Positions 8,108 to 17,231 of a stretch of 64,000 nucleotides of DNA are shown piece after piece. The position numbers and the translations under genes were made by a program. Location of the stretch: the NCBI RefSeq assembly GCF_014266025.1, contig NZ_JACMYC010000005.1, positions 124,001-188,000 on the forward strand. Direction: 5' to 3'. The notes beneath the pieces were generated by a model. That model was given only the letters and a program-made list of their open reading frames with translations, did no database searches and had not been told where the DNA came from. Numbering within the stretch: position 1 is the first letter of the stretch; the number at the start of each line of letters is the position of its first letter. The DNA is from Nocardioides deserti. GTDB taxonomy: Bacteria; Actinomycetota; Actinomycetes; Propionibacteriales; Nocardioidaceae.

Positions 8108-8968
8108 ATGTCGGGGCAGTACTGGAAGCAGGTCCACGCCTCCGGGCTCGCGGTGCCGGACGACCGGCCGCTGGAGGACCTGACCGCCGACCTGACCCGG
8201 ATGCTGGGCGACCCGGAGCCCGAGGTGCGCGAGGCCACCGCCTGGCCGGTGCTGGTCACCTGGATCGGGCGCGGGGTGTACGACGACCTCCTGGTCGGGC
8301 TCGGCGACGGCATGTCCGCCGGGCTGCGCCCGGGGCTCGGCGAGGTCGGCACCGACAGCGTGCTGCGGCGCAGCTGGTCGGCCCGGGTGCTCGCCGAGTG
8401 CCTCGAGCGCGACAACCTGCGCTCGCTGCTTCCCGCCGGGAAGGTGCTCGACTGGGGCGACCGGATCGCGACCTGGCTGCTGCGCGAGCAGGACGTCCGC
8501 GGCTTCGTGCCCGGCCGCGGCTGGGCGCACGCGGTGGCCCACGGCGCGGACGCGCTGGCCGCGCTGGCCCGCTCCCCGCACCTGGGCACCCCCGAGCTGA
8601 CCGTCGTGCTCGACGTCGTCGCCGACCGGGTGCTGCTGCCGGTGGACCACCTGTTCGTCAACGGCGAGCCGGACCGGCTGGCCCAGGCGACCATGACGGT
8701 GCTGCGCCGCGACGAGGTGCCGCTGCAGGTGCTCGAGCCGTGGATCGCGCGGCTGGTCGCGGCGGCGGCCGTGCAGGCGTCGTACGACGGTCGCGACCCG
8801 CACCTGACCGGCGGCAACGCCGAGGCGTTCCTGCGGGCGCTGCACCTCCAGCTCGCCCTGGCGCCGGACCCGCCCGCGGTCCGGGCCGACCTGCTGCTGG
8901 TCGTCGTCGACGCCCTGCGGCACACCAACCCGGGTCTGCGGCACGTGGGGGCTTCCGCCTCCGTCTGA
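8108..8968 (+). CDS. DUF2785-type protein
   Basis: The 286-residue protein looks all-helical, built of HEAT-like helices. Conserved features resemble the DUF2785 family: an early DPEPEVREATAWPVL segment, RSWSARVLAECLERD, RGFVPGRGWAHAVAHGADAL, and a late GNAEAFLRALHLQL. No catalytic motif is evident and the function is unknown. It is divergent from pdtaS with 78 bases between starts, so the promoters are close or overlapping. The ATG at 8108 follows a purine-rich AGGATGGGGG; the ATG at 8099 is possible. It is not certain that it forms an operon with the next gene. Confidence 0.8.
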   Translation: MSGQYWKQVHASGLAVPDDRPLEDLTADLTRMLGDPEPEVREATAWPVLVTWIGRGVYDDLLVGLGDGMSAGLRPGLGEVGTDSVLRRSWSARVLAECLERDNLRSLLPAGKVLDWGDRIATWLLREQDVRGFVPGRGWAHAVAHGADALAALARSPHLGTPELTVVLDVVADRVLLPVDHLFVNGEPDRLAQATMTVLRRDEVPLQVLEPWIARLVAAAAVQASYDGRDPHLTGGNAEAFLRALHLQLALAPDPPAVRADLLLVVVDALRHTNPGLRHVGASASV

Positions 8969-9004
8969 CCACGGTGTGACCTGCGTTGCACATACCCTGC
9001 GAGC

Positions 9005-10699
9005 ATGACCGACGCTGACGCAGAGATCTGGCCCGACCTCGACGCCGACACGCCGATCCCCGAGGGGCACGTGCGGGGCCACGCCGGCGAGCTGGCGGTC
9101 GCCGTCGCGCAGGCGCACGGCGTCGAGACGATGTTCACCCTGTCCGGCGCCCACGTCTTCCCGCTCTACGACGGCGCGGTCAAGGCCGAGGTGCCGATGC
9201 GGCTCCTCGACGTGCGCCACGAGCAGACCGCGGCGTTCGCGGCCGAGGCCACCGGCAAGCTGACCCGGGTGCCGGGCCTGGCCGTGCTCACCGCCGGCCC
9301 GGGCGTGACGAACGGCGTCAGCGCCATCGCGCAGGCGCAGTTCGCCGGCTCCCCCATGGTCGTCGTCGGCGGCCGCGCCCCGCAGAACCGCTGGGGCAGC
9401 GGCAGCCTCCAGGAGCTCGACCAGCCGCCGATCGTCGCCTCGGTGTCCAAGGACGCCCGCACGCTGATGACCGCCGGTGACGTGGCGCCCGGCCTCGACC
9501 AGGCCTTCCGCGCGGCCGGCTCCTCGCACCGGGGGCCGGTCTTCGTCGACGTGCCGATGGACGAGCTCTTCGCCCAGGCCACCGTCCCCGCCCCGACCGC
9601 GGCGTCGATGCCGCGCGGCGCCGAGCCGGACCCCGAGGCCGTCGAGCGCATCGTCGAGCTGCTGGCCGGCGCGTCCCGACCGACGCTCGTGCTCGGCACC
9701 GACGTGTGGGCCGACCGCGCCGAGGAGGCTGCGCTGCGGCTCGTCGAGAGCGCCGGCGTCCCGACTCTCACCAACGGCATGGGCCGTGGCGTCGTCCCCG
9801 GCGGCCACCCGCTGCTCGTGACCAAGGCACGCGGCCAGGCGCTCAAGGAGGCCGACCTCGTCATCGTCGTCGGCACCCCGCTGGACTTCCGCCTCTCCTA
9901 CGGCGTGTTCGGCGACGCCAAGGTCGTGCACGTCGCGGACTCCCCCGGTCAGCTCTCCGCCCACGCGCACCTCGCCGCGTCGGTCGCCGGCGACCTCAGC
10001 ACCGTCCTCGACGGGGTCCTCGCCGGGCTCGAGCGCTCCACGCGACGCCCCGACTGGTCGGCGTGGGTGGCGAGCCTGCAGGACACCGTCCGCGCCGGCG
10101 TCGAGCGTGACCGCGCCCTGCTGACCGCCGAGGCCGACCCGATCCACCCCGCCCGCATCTACGGCGAGCTGGTCCCCCGGCTCGCCGACGACGCGGTCGT
10201 CATCGGCGACGGCGGCGACTTCGTCAGCTTCGCCGGCAAGTTCGTCGAGCCCAAGCGGCCCGGCGGCTGGCTCGACCCCGGCCCGTACGGCTGCCTCGGC
10301 GCCGGCCTGGGCGCCGCGATCGCCGCGCGGATCGCCCGGCCCTCCTCGCAGGTCGTGCTGCTCCTCGGCGACGGCGCGGCCGGCTTCTCGCTGATGGACG
10401 TCGACACCCTCGTGCGGCACCAGCTGCCGGTCGTCATGGTCATGGGCAACAACTCCGCCTGGGGCCTGGAGAAGGGCCCGATGCAGATGCTCTACGGCTA
10501 CGACGTCGCCGCCGACCTCGCGCCCCGCACGGCGTACGACGAGGTGGTCAAGGCGCTCGGCGGCGCCGGCGAGACCGTCACCGACCCGCGCCAGGTCGGC
10601 CCCGCGCTCGACCGGGCGTTCGCCGCGAACGTGCCGTACCTGGTCAACGTCATCACCGACGTCGACGCGGCCTACCCGCGCGCCACCTTCGGGATCTGA
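9005..10699 (+). CDS. Thiamine-diphosphate enzyme, acetolactate synthase-like
   Basis: The 564-residue protein has the three-domain layout of acetolactate synthase and its relatives: an N-terminal pyrimidine-binding domain with the catalytic glutamate in VRHEQTAAFAAEA, a central TPP-M domain from about residue 200, and a C-terminal domain with the ThDP motif from GDGAAGFSLMDVD to VMGNN. These enzymes make or cleave carbon bonds next to a carbonyl, in branched-chain amino acid synthesis or 2-oxoacid metabolism. No small regulatory subunit gene is nearby, so oxalyl-CoA decarboxylase-like or other activities remain possible. Confidence 0.88.
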   Translation: MTDADAEIWPDLDADTPIPEGHVRGHAGELAVAVAQAHGVETMFTLSGAHVFPLYDGAVKAEVPMRLLDVRHEQTAAFAAEATGKLTRVPGLAVLTAGPGVTNGVSAIAQAQFAGSPMVVVGGRAPQNRWGSGSLQELDQPPIVASVSKDARTLMTAGDVAPGLDQAFRAAGSSHRGPVFVDVPMDELFAQATVPAPTAASMPRGAEPDPEAVERIVELLAGASRPTLVLGTDVWADRAEEAALRLVESAGVPTLTNGMGRGVVPGGHPLLVTKARGQALKEADLVIVVGTPLDFRLSYGVFGDAKVVHVADSPGQLSAHAHLAASVAGDLSTVLDGVLAGLERSTRRPDWSAWVASLQDTVRAGVERDRALLTAEADPIHPARIYGELVPRLADDAVVIGDGGDFVSFAGKFVEPKRPGGWLDPGPYGCLGAGLGAAIAARIARPSSQVVLLLGDGAAGFSLMDVDTLVRHQLPVVMVMGNNSAWGLEKGPMQMLYGYDVAADLAPRTAYDEVVKALGGAGETVTDPRQVGPALDRAFAANVPYLVNVITDVDAAYPRATFGI

Positions 10700-11223
10700 T
10701 GCTGCTGCGACGAGCGTCGCCCGCCGAGCTCGGGCCGGCGGGCGACGTCACCGTCGCGGCGTACGCCGACTTCGTGCTCGGGCCGGACGACCCCTACGTC
10801 GCGCGGCTGCGCGACGCGGCCCGGCGTGACCGCGAGGCCGAGCTGTGGGTGGCGGTCGACGACGGCGTCACCGGGGACGTCGCCGGCAGCGGCCCTGGGG
10901 TCGGGACGGTGCTCGGCACGGTCACGGTCTGCCCGCCGGGGTCGCCGTGGCGCGAGGTGGCGCGGGAGGGCGAGGGTGAGCTCCGCATGCTCGCCGTCTC
11001 CCCCGTCGCCCGCGGCCGCGGGGTGGGGACGGCGCTGCTCGACCTGGTGCTCGACCGGTTCCGCGCCGACGGGGCGCACGCGGTGGTGCTCTCCAGCCTG
11101 CCGCAGATGGCCGCGGCGCACCGGCTCTACACCCGCGCCGGCTTCACCCGCCTGCCCGAGCGCGACCACTCCCCCGCCCCGCACGTGCAGCTGCTCGCCT
11201 TCGGAAAGGACCTCACCCGATGA
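10699..11223 (+). CDS. GNAT family N-acetyltransferase
   Basis: The 174-residue protein has the acetyl-CoA pyrophosphate loop RGRGVGTALL in the segment RMLAVSPVARGRGVGTALLD, then the C-terminal HRLYTRAGFTRL typical of GNAT enzymes. It would transfer an acetyl group to an amine of an unknown small molecule or protein. The start codon overlaps the preceding stop by one base (TGATG), and the stop overlaps the next start, so three genes are translationally coupled. Confidence 0.9.
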   Translation: MLLRRASPAELGPAGDVTVAAYADFVLGPDDPYVARLRDAARRDREAELWVAVDDGVTGDVAGSGPGVGTVLGTVTVCPPGSPWREVAREGEGELRMLAVSPVARGRGVGTALLDLVLDRFRADGAHAVVLSSLPQMAAAHRLYTRAGFTRLPERDHSPAPHVQLLAFGKDLTR

Positions 11224-11618
11224 CCACCGCCACCCTGCCCTTCTCCGTCGGCGACGACGACACCGCGCTCGCCGTCGGCTCCGGCTCGCTGCCCGTGCTC
11301 GGTACGCCGCGGCTCCTGGCCTGGTGCGAGGCGGCGACCTGCGCCGCGATCGAGCCGGCGCTCGGCGAGGGCGAGACCTCGGTCGGCACCCGCGTCTCGC
11401 TCGACCACCAGGCTGCCAGCCCGCTCGGGCAGGCGGTCGAGGTCACCGCCACGACGGCGTACGTCGACGGGCGGCTGCACCGCTTCACCGTCGCCGCGCG
11501 GCACGTCGAGGTCGGCCCCGAGGGTCCCGTGGCCGGCAAGGTGGTCGCCACCGGCGAGGTCACCCGGGTGGTCGTCGACGCGGAGCGGTTCCTGAGCCGG
11601 ATTTCTCCTGGTTCGTGA
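11220..11618 (+). CDS. Hotdog-fold thioesterase-like protein (FlK type)
   Basis: This 132-residue protein fits the single hotdog fold. The conserved pieces are GTPRLLAWCEAATCAAIEPAL, GETSVGTRVSLDHQAASPLG and a final strand region KVVATGEVTRVVVD. They resemble the fluoroacetyl-CoA-thioesterase-like branch, in which a His follows SLDH. It probably hydrolyses an acyl-CoA or related thioester. The ATGA overlap with the GNAT gene indicates translational coupling. The substrate cannot be told. Confidence 0.8.
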   Translation: MTTATLPFSVGDDDTALAVGSGSLPVLGTPRLLAWCEAATCAAIEPALGEGETSVGTRVSLDHQAASPLGQAVEVTATTAYVDGRLHRFTVAARHVEVGPEGPVAGKVVATGEVTRVVVDAERFLSRISPGS

Positions 11619-11679
11619 CATCTGGGAGACTGTCCGACGGCCCTTCGTGGGCGACGTACATCGATCCCAGGAGGACACC

Positions 11680-11754
11680 ATGGGCAAGACCGGCCGCAAG
11701 CGCCGCGCTCGCAAGAAGAAGGGCGCGAACCACGGCAAGCGCCCCAACGCCTGA
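11680..11754 (+). CDS. 50S ribosomal protein bL37
   Basis: This tiny gene encodes 24 residues, half of them Lys or Arg, with the family core GKTGRKRRARKKKGANHGKR and the end RPNA. bL37 is an actinobacterial addition to the large ribosomal subunit, seen in the M. smegmatis ribosome structure. The ATG has an excellent ribosome site (AGGAGG five bases upstream). It stands alone between the thioesterase gene and a terminator, near rsrA/sigR. Its short length makes it easy to miss in automated annotation. Confidence 0.9.
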   Translation: MGKTGRKRRARKKKGANHGKRPNA

Positions 11755-11773
11755 GCGCAGGCAGACGCACTGG

Positions 11774-11798
11774 ACCCCCGAGCCTTCCGGCCGGGGGT
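11774..11798 (+). terminator. Terminator hairpin after bL37
   Basis: ACCCCCG (11774-11780) pairs with CGGGGGT (11792-11798) around an 11-base loop, 20 bases after the bL37 stop. The sequence then runs into GTTGCTTTCC. Position and strength fit an intrinsic terminator. Confidence 0.7.
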
Positions 11799-11838
11799 TC
11801 GTTGCTTTCCCGGGCCGGCCCGCGGCGGCGTCCGGGCT

Positions 11839-11908
11839 TGTAACGCGACGTTCGCCGCTCTATCTGCACGTTGCAGCGTGCAGGTAGAGCGGCGGACAGC
11901 GCGTTACA
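11839..11908. repeat. 70-base nested palindrome between bL37 and rsrA
   Basis: Three concentric arm pairs share one centre: TGTAACGCG with CGCGTTACA (outer), CGCCGCTCTA with TAGAGCGGCG (middle) and CTGCACG with CGTGCAG (inner). A 5x5 mismatched internal loop separates outer from middle, and one mismatch separates middle from inner. It lies between convergent transcription units, so it may serve as a bidirectional terminator. Its size and layered form also fit a non-autonomous repeat. Confidence 0.8.
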
Positions 11909-11965
11909 TCGGCCGCGCGGGACCGGACGTGCCGACTCGACCCGCCAGAAGTGGCGACTCGGCGG

Positions 11966-12244
11966 TCAGGCCTCGGTGATGCGGACCTGGACCTCGCGGA
12001 TGCGGAGCATGACCCGCTCGCGGAGCTCGGCGGGGGCCGGCTCGGAGCAGGAGCGGGCGACGACCTGCTTGACGGTGCGCTGGAGGTCGTACTTCTCCAG
12101 GCAGGGGTTGCAGGTGTCGAGGTGGACGCGGACCGCGGCGCAGTCGGCCTCGGCCAGCTCGTTGTCGATGAAGTAGACGATCTGCTCGAGGTAGTCCGCG
12201 CACTCCTGCGGGTCCACGTGCTGGTGGCGGGCGTCGCTGCTCAT
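11966..12244 (-). CDS. rsrA: Mycothiol-type anti-sigma factor RsrA/RshA
   Basis: The 92-residue zinc-binding anti-sigma factor contains the ZAS motif around the HLDTCNPC segment (His-x3-Cys-x2-Cys), with Cys residues at QECADYL and ADCAAV upstream. In the reduced state such proteins bind SigR/SigH; oxidation forms a disulfide, releases zinc and frees the sigma factor. The ATG at 12242-12244 overlaps the sigR stop by one base; a GTG one codon earlier is also possible. Gene order sigR-rsrA is the standard one. Confidence 0.93.
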   Translation of the reverse strand: MSSDARHQHVDPQECADYLEQIVYFIDNELAEADCAAVRVHLDTCNPCLEKYDLQRTVKQVVARSCSEPAPAELRERVMLRIREVQVRITEA

Positions 12245-12966
12245 CACTCGCCCCCGTCGCGGCCGACGGTGAGGAGGTCGTTGGCGCGGACGTAGTCCGA
12301 GAGCATGTCGCGCAGCTGGCGGCGGCCGCGGTGCAGCCGCGACATGACGGTGCCGATCGGCGTCTCCATGATCTCGGCGATCTCCTTGTACGCGAAGCCC
12401 TCGACGTCGGCGAGGTAGACGGCGAGCCGGAACTCCTCGGGCAGGCGCTGCAGGGCGTCCTTGACCTGGGAGTCGGGCAGGTGCTCGAGCGCCTCCATCT
12501 CCGCGGACTTCAGGCCGGTGGAGGTGTGCGACTCGGCCCGGGCGAGCTGCCAGTCCTCGACGTCCTCGGACATCGACTGCTGAGGCTGGCGCTGCTTCTT
12601 GCGGTAGGTGTTGATGAAGGTGTTGGTGAGGATCCGGTACAGCCAGGCCTTCAGGTTCGTGCCCGGCCGGAACTGGTGGAAGGAGGAGTACGCCTTGGCG
12701 AACGTCTCCTGCACGAGGTCCTCGGCGTCGGCCGGGTTGCGCGTCATGCGCATCGCGGCGGAGTAGAGCTGGTCGAGGAACGGCAGCGCGTCGCGCTCGA
12801 AGCGCAGCGAGCGCTCCTCGTCGGTCTCGGAGGCGACGTCGACCGGGTCCACGGTCGAGGCGGCCCCCAGCGGGTCAGTGACGGAGTCAGTCATCGCGTC
12901 CCAGCCTACTCGCTGCTGGGGTGGGGTCGGCTCGGTCAGCACGGGGCGTTCCATCAGCACGGTCAC
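12244..12966 (-). CDS. sigR: ECF sigma factor SigR/SigH (oxidative and thiol stress)
   Basis: The 240-residue sigma factor has region 2 ([20 protein letters not shown], then [20 protein letters not shown]) and region 4 ([20 protein letters not shown], then [19 protein letters not shown]). It recognises GGAAT/GTT promoters of thioredoxin and mycothiol genes and is held by RsrA. A matching promoter lies just upstream, indicating autoregulation. Possible starts are GTG 12966, ATG 12954 and ATG 12894. The transcript from that promoter should begin only a few bases before 12966, so long and short forms may exist as in Streptomyces. Confidence 0.94.
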   Translation of the reverse strand: MTVLMERPVLTEPTPPQQRVGWDAMTDSVTDPLGAASTVDPVDVASETDEERSLRFERDALPFLDQLYSAAMRMTRNPADAEDLVQETFAKAYSSFHQFRPGTNLKAWLYRILTNTFINTYRKKQRQPQQSMSEDVEDWQLARAESHTSTGLKSAEMEALEHLPDSQVKDALQRLPEEFRLAVYLADVEGFAYKEIAEIMETPIGTVMSRLHRGRRQLRDMLSDYVRANDLLTVGRDGGE

Positions 12967-12975
12967 GCCCAGCAG

Positions 12976-13002
12976 AACACCTCACCCCCGGCGCTGATTC
13001 CC
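12976..13002 (-). promoter_or_regulatory. SigR-type promoter of sigR
   Basis: On the minus strand, GGGAAT (13002-12997) is followed by exactly 18 bases and GTT (12978-12976), a perfect match to the SigR/SigH consensus GGGAAT-N18-GTT. It overlaps the 3' end of the upstream hydrolase gene. The predicted start of transcription is near 12969. Confidence 0.85.
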
Positions 13003-13644
13003 GGTCTGATTTCCGGTCACCTCGCGCACCAGCCACTCCAGCGTGCACTGCACCAGCAGGTCCATCGCCTCGGCCTGGTCGACGGCCCCGCGCGCCGGCA
13101 CCTTGAAGCCGTGGTCGGCATCGGGGACGACGGCCATCTCGACGTCGTCGGGGAACTCCTCGGGCCGCCCCATCGGGTCGCGCTCCCCCTGCACCACCAG
13201 GGTCGGCAGCCGGGCCTCGCGCAGCTCCTCGAGCCGGGAGCGCTCCGGCTTCCCGGGCGGGTGCAGCGGGAAGGCCAACGCCAGGCAGGCGGCCGCACCC
13301 AGCCTCCGGCCCACACGCACGGCCGACCGGGCCCCGGCGGAGCGGCCGCCGACCACCAGGGGCGTGCGCACCCGCAGCTTGTCGGAGGCGGCGACGAAGC
13401 CCTCGTCGAGGATCCGTCCGGCCGGGGCGATCTTCTTGCCGACGACCTTCCACGGCTGCTCGACGCGGACGACGGTGAAGCCGTGCCGCGGCAGGTGCGT
13501 GGCGAGCGCCTCCAGGTCGCGCCCGTCGATCCCGCCGCCGGCGCCGTGCCCGAGCACCAGGGTGCCGACCGGTCGCGTGGCGCGGTTGGTGACGAGGCGG
13601 GCCGGGCCGTGCGGGGTGTCGACGACCCGCTCGCTCAGCGTCAC
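12982..13644 (-). CDS. Alpha/beta hydrolase of the dienelactone hydrolase-like KANL3/Tex30 type
   Basis: The 220-residue protein begins at the GTG 13642-13644, overlapping the preceding SRAP stop. It shows the oxyanion-hole segment [10 protein letters not shown], the nucleophile elbow [12 protein letters not shown] (Ser near residue 102), the acid segment [15 protein letters not shown] and the histidine in [10 protein letters not shown]. This layout resembles small hydrolases of the KANL3/Tex30 group. The substrate is unknown. The sigR promoter lies inside its 3' end. Confidence 0.85.
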   Translation of the reverse strand: MTLSERVVDTPHGPARLVTNRATRPVGTLVLGHGAGGGIDGRDLEALATHLPRHGFTVVRVEQPWKVVGKKIAPAGRILDEGFVAASDKLRVRTPLVVGGRSAGARSAVRVGRRLGAAACLALAFPLHPPGKPERSRLEELREARLPTLVVQGERDPMGRPEEFPDDVEMAVVPDADHGFKVPARGAVDQAEAMDLLVQCTLEWLVREVTGNQTGNQRRG

Positions 13645-14408
13645 TCGGCCACCTCCTCCAGCGGCAGCGGCTCGACGAGGTGGGCGCCGTTGTTGCGCAC
13701 GTTGCTCACCTCGCGGGAGACGGGGTACGCCTCGAGCGTCCCGGGAGCGGCCGGCACGAGCAGGTCGAGCAGGGAGTCCTGGGCGGCGGTCGGGTCGAGC
13801 CAGGAGGCCCAACGGTCGCGCTCGACCATCAGCGGCATCCGGTCGTGGATGTGGCCGAGGTCGTCCTCGGCGTCGGTGGTGATGACCGTGCAGGTCCACA
13901 CGAACCGGTCCGGGTCGTCGTCGGCCTTCGCCGGGTCCCGCCAGATCTCGTAGAGGCCCGCCATCGCCAGCGTCCCGCCGTCCTGCGGGCGGATGAAGAA
14001 CGGCTGCTTGAGCGGCTTGCCCGCCTTGGTCGTCTGCTGCGTGGGGTACCACTCGAAGTAGCCGTCCGCGGGGAGCAGGCAGCGCCGCTTCGCGAACGCC
14101 CGCTTGTACGCCGGCTTCTCGGCCACCGTCTCCATCCGGGCGTTGATCATCCGGTTGCCGATGGAGATGTCCTTCGCCCAGGACGGCACCAGGCCCCACC
14201 GGACCACCCGCAGCTGCCGCTCGGCGCGCCCGGCGGCGCGCTCCGCCACCTGCTCGCCGGACGGCGGCCGCTCCACGACGGCGTACACGTCCTTGGTGGG
14301 CGCGACGTTGTAGTCGGGCTCGAGCGGGGCCGCGATCCGCAGCGCGTCGACGTCGAACTCCTCGACGAGGTCCTCGGCCCGGCGGCTCGACGCGTAGCGA
14401 CCACACAT
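13641..14408 (-). CDS. SRAP-domain DNA-protein crosslink protein (HMCES/YedK)
   Basis: The 255-residue protein starts MCGRYASS; after removal of Met, Cys2 becomes the amino-terminal nucleophile that crosslinks to abasic sites in single-stranded DNA. Other conserved residues lie in YNVAPTKDV (Asn), [29 protein letters not shown] (Glu) and HDRMPL (His). The role is protection of replication forks at abasic sites. The neighbouring aroA is divergent with an 87-base gap, and the hydrolase overlaps its 3' end. The same gene lies between sigH and aroA in M. tuberculosis (Rv3226c). Confidence 0.95.
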   Translation of the reverse strand: MCGRYASSRRAEDLVEEFDVDALRIAAPLEPDYNVAPTKDVYAVVERPPSGEQVAERAAGRAERQLRVVRWGLVPSWAKDISIGNRMINARMETVAEKPAYKRAFAKRRCLLPADGYFEWYPTQQTTKAGKPLKQPFFIRPQDGGTLAMAGLYEIWRDPAKADDDPDRFVWTCTVITTDAEDDLGHIHDRMPLMVERDRWASWLDPTAAQDSLLDLLVPAAPGTLEAYPVSREVSNVRNNGAHLVEPLPLEEVAE

Positions 14409-14495
14409 GCGCGTCACCCTAGTGGCGCCCACCCCCGGCGGCGGCTGACCGGTGAGGGCGGAGCGGGGCGGGCGCCGCCGACTAGAGTGCGAGCC

Positions 14496-15776
14496 GTGAC
14501 CGACCCTGCGCGCGCCGCCGTCGAGGACCCCTGGCCCGCGCCCCGCGCGCACCGTCCGGTCGAGGCCACCGTGACGCTGCCGGGCAGCAAGTCGCTGACC
14601 AACCGGGCGCTGGTGCTCGCCGCCGTCGCCGACGGCCCCTCGGTCGTACGCCGTGCCCTACGGTCGCGGGACACCTCGCTGATGGCGGCGGCGCTGACGT
14701 CCTTGGGCGCCCACGTCGACACCACCGGCGAGGACTGGCGGGTCACGCCCGGCGCGCTGGCCGGCGACACGAGCGTCGACTGCGGCCTGGCCGGCACCGT
14801 CATGCGGTTCGTGCCGCCCGTCGCGGGCCTGTCGACCGGCACGGTGTCCTTCGACGGGGACCCGCACATGCGCAAGCGGCCGGTCGGCCAGGTGCTCGGC
14901 GCGCTCCGCGCGCTGGGGATCGACGTGGCCGGCGACGCCCTGCCGTTCGCGGTCCGCGGGACCGGCTCGGTGCCCGGCGGGACGGTCGTGGTGGACGCGT
15001 CGGCGTCCTCGCAGTTCATCTCCGCGCTGCTGCTGGCCGGTGCTCGCTACGAGCGCGGCGTCGACGTCCGCCACGAGGGCGCGCCCGTGCCCTCCCTCCC
15101 CCACATCGACATGACGGTGGCGATGCTGCGCGAGCACGGCGTCGGGGTCGACGACACCGGGCCCGACCGTTGGTCCGTGGCACCGGGCCCGGTCCGCGCC
15201 GTGAACCACCTGATCGAGCCGGACCTCTCCAACGCCGCGCCGTTCCTGGCGCTCGCCGCGGTCTCCGGTGGCACCGTCACCGTCCGCGACTGGCCGCGGC
15301 ACACCACCCAGGCCGGCGACGCGCTCCGCGACATCCTCGCCGCGATGGGCTGCGATGTCTCCCTCGACGACGCCGGCCTGACCGTCGCCGGCCCCGACGA
15401 GCTGCATGGCGTCGACCTCGACCTGCACGACGTCGGCGAGCTCGCGCCCGCGGTCGCGGCGCTCTGCGCGCTGGCCACAACCCCCTCCCACCTGCGCGGC
15501 ATCGCCCACATCCGTGGCCACGAGACCGACCGGCTCGCCGCGCTCGCGACCGAGCTGGGCCGGCTGGGCGCCGACGTCACGGAGCACCCCGACGGGCTCG
15601 AGCTGCGCCCGGCGCCGCTGCACGGCGGCGTCTTCCGCACCTACGCCGACCACCGGATGGCCCACGCCGGCGTCGTCGTCGGCGCCGCGGTCGACGGCGT
15701 CCTCGTCGAGGACGTCGCGACGACCGGCAAGACCTTTCCCGACTTCGCCGGCTTCTGGGCCGGGCTGCTGGCCTAG
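14496..15776 (+). CDS. aroA: 3-phosphoshikimate 1-carboxyvinyltransferase (EPSP synthase)
   Basis: The 426-residue enzyme joins PEP to shikimate 3-phosphate in aromatic amino acid synthesis. Motifs are [20 protein letters not shown] at about residue 28, [15 protein letters not shown] in place of the usual [22 protein letters not shown] and the C-terminal [13 protein letters not shown]. It starts at the GTG 14496-14498. It is followed nine bases later by rsgA, probably in one transcript. Confidence 0.95.
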   Translation: MTDPARAAVEDPWPAPRAHRPVEATVTLPGSKSLTNRALVLAAVADGPSVVRRALRSRDTSLMAAALTSLGAHVDTTGEDWRVTPGALAGDTSVDCGLAGTVMRFVPPVAGLSTGTVSFDGDPHMRKRPVGQVLGALRALGIDVAGDALPFAVRGTGSVPGGTVVVDASASSQFISALLLAGARYERGVDVRHEGAPVPSLPHIDMTVAMLREHGVGVDDTGPDRWSVAPGPVRAVNHLIEPDLSNAAPFLALAAVSGGTVTVRDWPRHTTQAGDALRDILAAMGCDVSLDDAGLTVAGPDELHGVDLDLHDVGELAPAVAALCALATTPSHLRGIAHIRGHETDRLAALATELGRLGADVTEHPDGLELRPAPLHGGVFRTYADHRMAHAGVVVGAAVDGVLVEDVATTGKTFPDFAGFWAGLLA

Positions 15777-15785
15777 GACGCGCGC

Positions 15786-16778
15786 ATGTCGGGCCGCTAC
15801 TCCACCCACGACCACGAGCACTACGAGCGACCCCGCCGCCACACGCGGCCGCGCACCAAGGACCGCCCGACGTACGACGACGCGGTGGACGGCGTCGTCG
15901 TGACCGTGGACCGCGGGCGGTTCACGCTGCTCGTCGACGGCGCCACGGTGATGGCGATGAAGGCGCGCCCGCTCGGGCGCAAGGGCGTCGTCGTGGGCGA
16001 CCGCGTGCGCGTCGTCGGTGACACCTCCGGCTCCGACGGGTCGCTCGCCCGCATCGTCGAGGTGCGCGAGCGGGAGACCGTGCTGCGCCGGACCGCGGAC
16101 GACGACGACCCGGTCGAGCGGGTGATCGTCAGCAACGCCTCCCAGCTGGTCGTGGTCACCGCGCTGGCCGACCCCGAGCCCCGCCCGCGCCTGATCGACC
16201 GCGCCCTCGTCGCGGCGTACGACGCCGGCATGCAGCCGCTGCTCTGCCTGACCAAGGCCGACCTGCGCGACCCCGAGACGCTGCTGGTGACCTACCGGTC
16301 GCTGGGCGTCCCGTGGGTGGTGACGCAGCGCGGCGGCGACGTGTCCGAGGTGCGCGAGCGGCTCGCGGGGCGCACGAGCGTGCTCGTCGGGCACAGCGGC
16401 GTCGGGAAGTCGACGCTGGTCAACGCGCTGGTGCCGGACGCCCACCGCGAGGTCGGGCACGTCAACGCGGTCACCGGTCGCGGCCGGCACACCTCGACGT
16501 CGGCGTACATGCTCGCGCTCCCCGGCGAGCAGGGCGGCTGGATCATCGACACCCCCGGCATCCGCTCCTTCGGGCTCGCGCACGTCGAGCCCGAGCACCT
16601 CATCGGCGCCTTCCCCGACCTCGACGAGATGACCGAGGACTGCCCGCGCGGCTGCACCCACGGCGGCGACGAGCCCGAGTGCGGCCTCGACGAGGCGGTC
16701 GCGGACGGCCAGGCGGACCCGGTGCGGGTCTCCTCGTTCCGACGGCTGCTGGCCGCGCGGAGCGCGTCGGACTACTGA
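15786..16778 (+). CDS. rsgA: Ribosome small-subunit-dependent GTPase A
   Basis: The 330-residue circularly permuted GTPase helps late 30S assembly. After a basic N-terminus comes an OB domain (from about residue 35), then G4 (LTKADL), G1 (GHSGVGKSTLVNAL), the G2 region GRGRHTSTSAY and G3 (DTPGIRSFG). A zinc knuckle, CPRGCTHGGDEPEC, closes the family features. It follows aroA, as in mycobacteria. Its end overlaps the convergent thioesterase gene by seven bases. Confidence 0.95.
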   Translation: MSGRYSTHDHEHYERPRRHTRPRTKDRPTYDDAVDGVVVTVDRGRFTLLVDGATVMAMKARPLGRKGVVVGDRVRVVGDTSGSDGSLARIVEVRERETVLRRTADDDDPVERVIVSNASQLVVVTALADPEPRPRLIDRALVAAYDAGMQPLLCLTKADLRDPETLLVTYRSLGVPWVVTQRGGDVSEVRERLAGRTSVLVGHSGVGKSTLVNALVPDAHREVGHVNAVTGRGRHTSTSAYMLALPGEQGGWIIDTPGIRSFGLAHVEPEHLIGAFPDLDEMTEDCPRGCTHGGDEPECGLDEAVADGQADPVRVSSFRRLLAARSASDY

Positions 16779-17146
16779 CCGAGGAGCACGAAGGTCGCGA
16801 CCGCGTGCACGAGGTCCTTGCCGTCCTGCTCCACGCCGGCCTCGCAGATGGTGAGGTCCTGCCCCCGCTTGCGGACCTCCGCGGTGACCACGAGGGTGCC
16901 CGGCTTCCCGGGCCGTAGGTAGGTCACGGTCAGCTGGCTGGTCGCGGGCACCTGGTCCTCGCCGGCGCTGCGCACCGCCGCCCCCATGACGGTGTCGACC
17001 AGCGTGGCGAACAGGCCGCCGTGGACCGTCCCCGCGGGGTTCAGGTGGCGCTCGTCCACCTCGACCTCCAGCCGCGCGCTGCCGTCGCTGACGTCGGGCG
17101 CGCCGGCGCCGACGAGGTCGATGAAGCCGGTCGTGGTGGTGTCCAT
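16772..17146 (-). CDS. PaaI family thioesterase
   Basis: This 124-residue hotdog protein has the PaaI signature HLNPAGTVHGGLFATLVDTVMG (HGG motif and catalytic Asp) and the strands TSQLTVTYLRP and LVHAVATFVLL. It hydrolyses hydroxyphenylacetyl-CoA-like or other acyl-CoA thioesters. The ATG at 17146 is taken because the 17 residues before it are not family sequence. It is convergent with rsgA and divergent from the diiron protein gene. Confidence 0.9.
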   Translation of the reverse strand: MDTTTTGFIDLVGAGAPDVSDGSARLEVEVDERHLNPAGTVHGGLFATLVDTVMGAAVRSAGEDQVPATSQLTVTYLRPGKPGTLVVTAEVRKRGQDLTICEAGVEQDGKDLVHAVATFVLLGQ

Positions 17147-17231
17147 GGCGCACGGGTACCCGCCCGCGGGACGAGCCCGCACGTGAGCGAACCCCACGGC
17201 TCGACCAGTCCGCCGGGCGGGCGGCTCCGAA

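Noticed and set aside
6506..10420. Open frame of about 1300 codons on the minus strand through pdtaS and beyond
   Set aside because: Only the last 507 codons look like a protein; the rest is the shadow of the acetolactate synthase-like and DUF2785 genes in GC-rich DNA.
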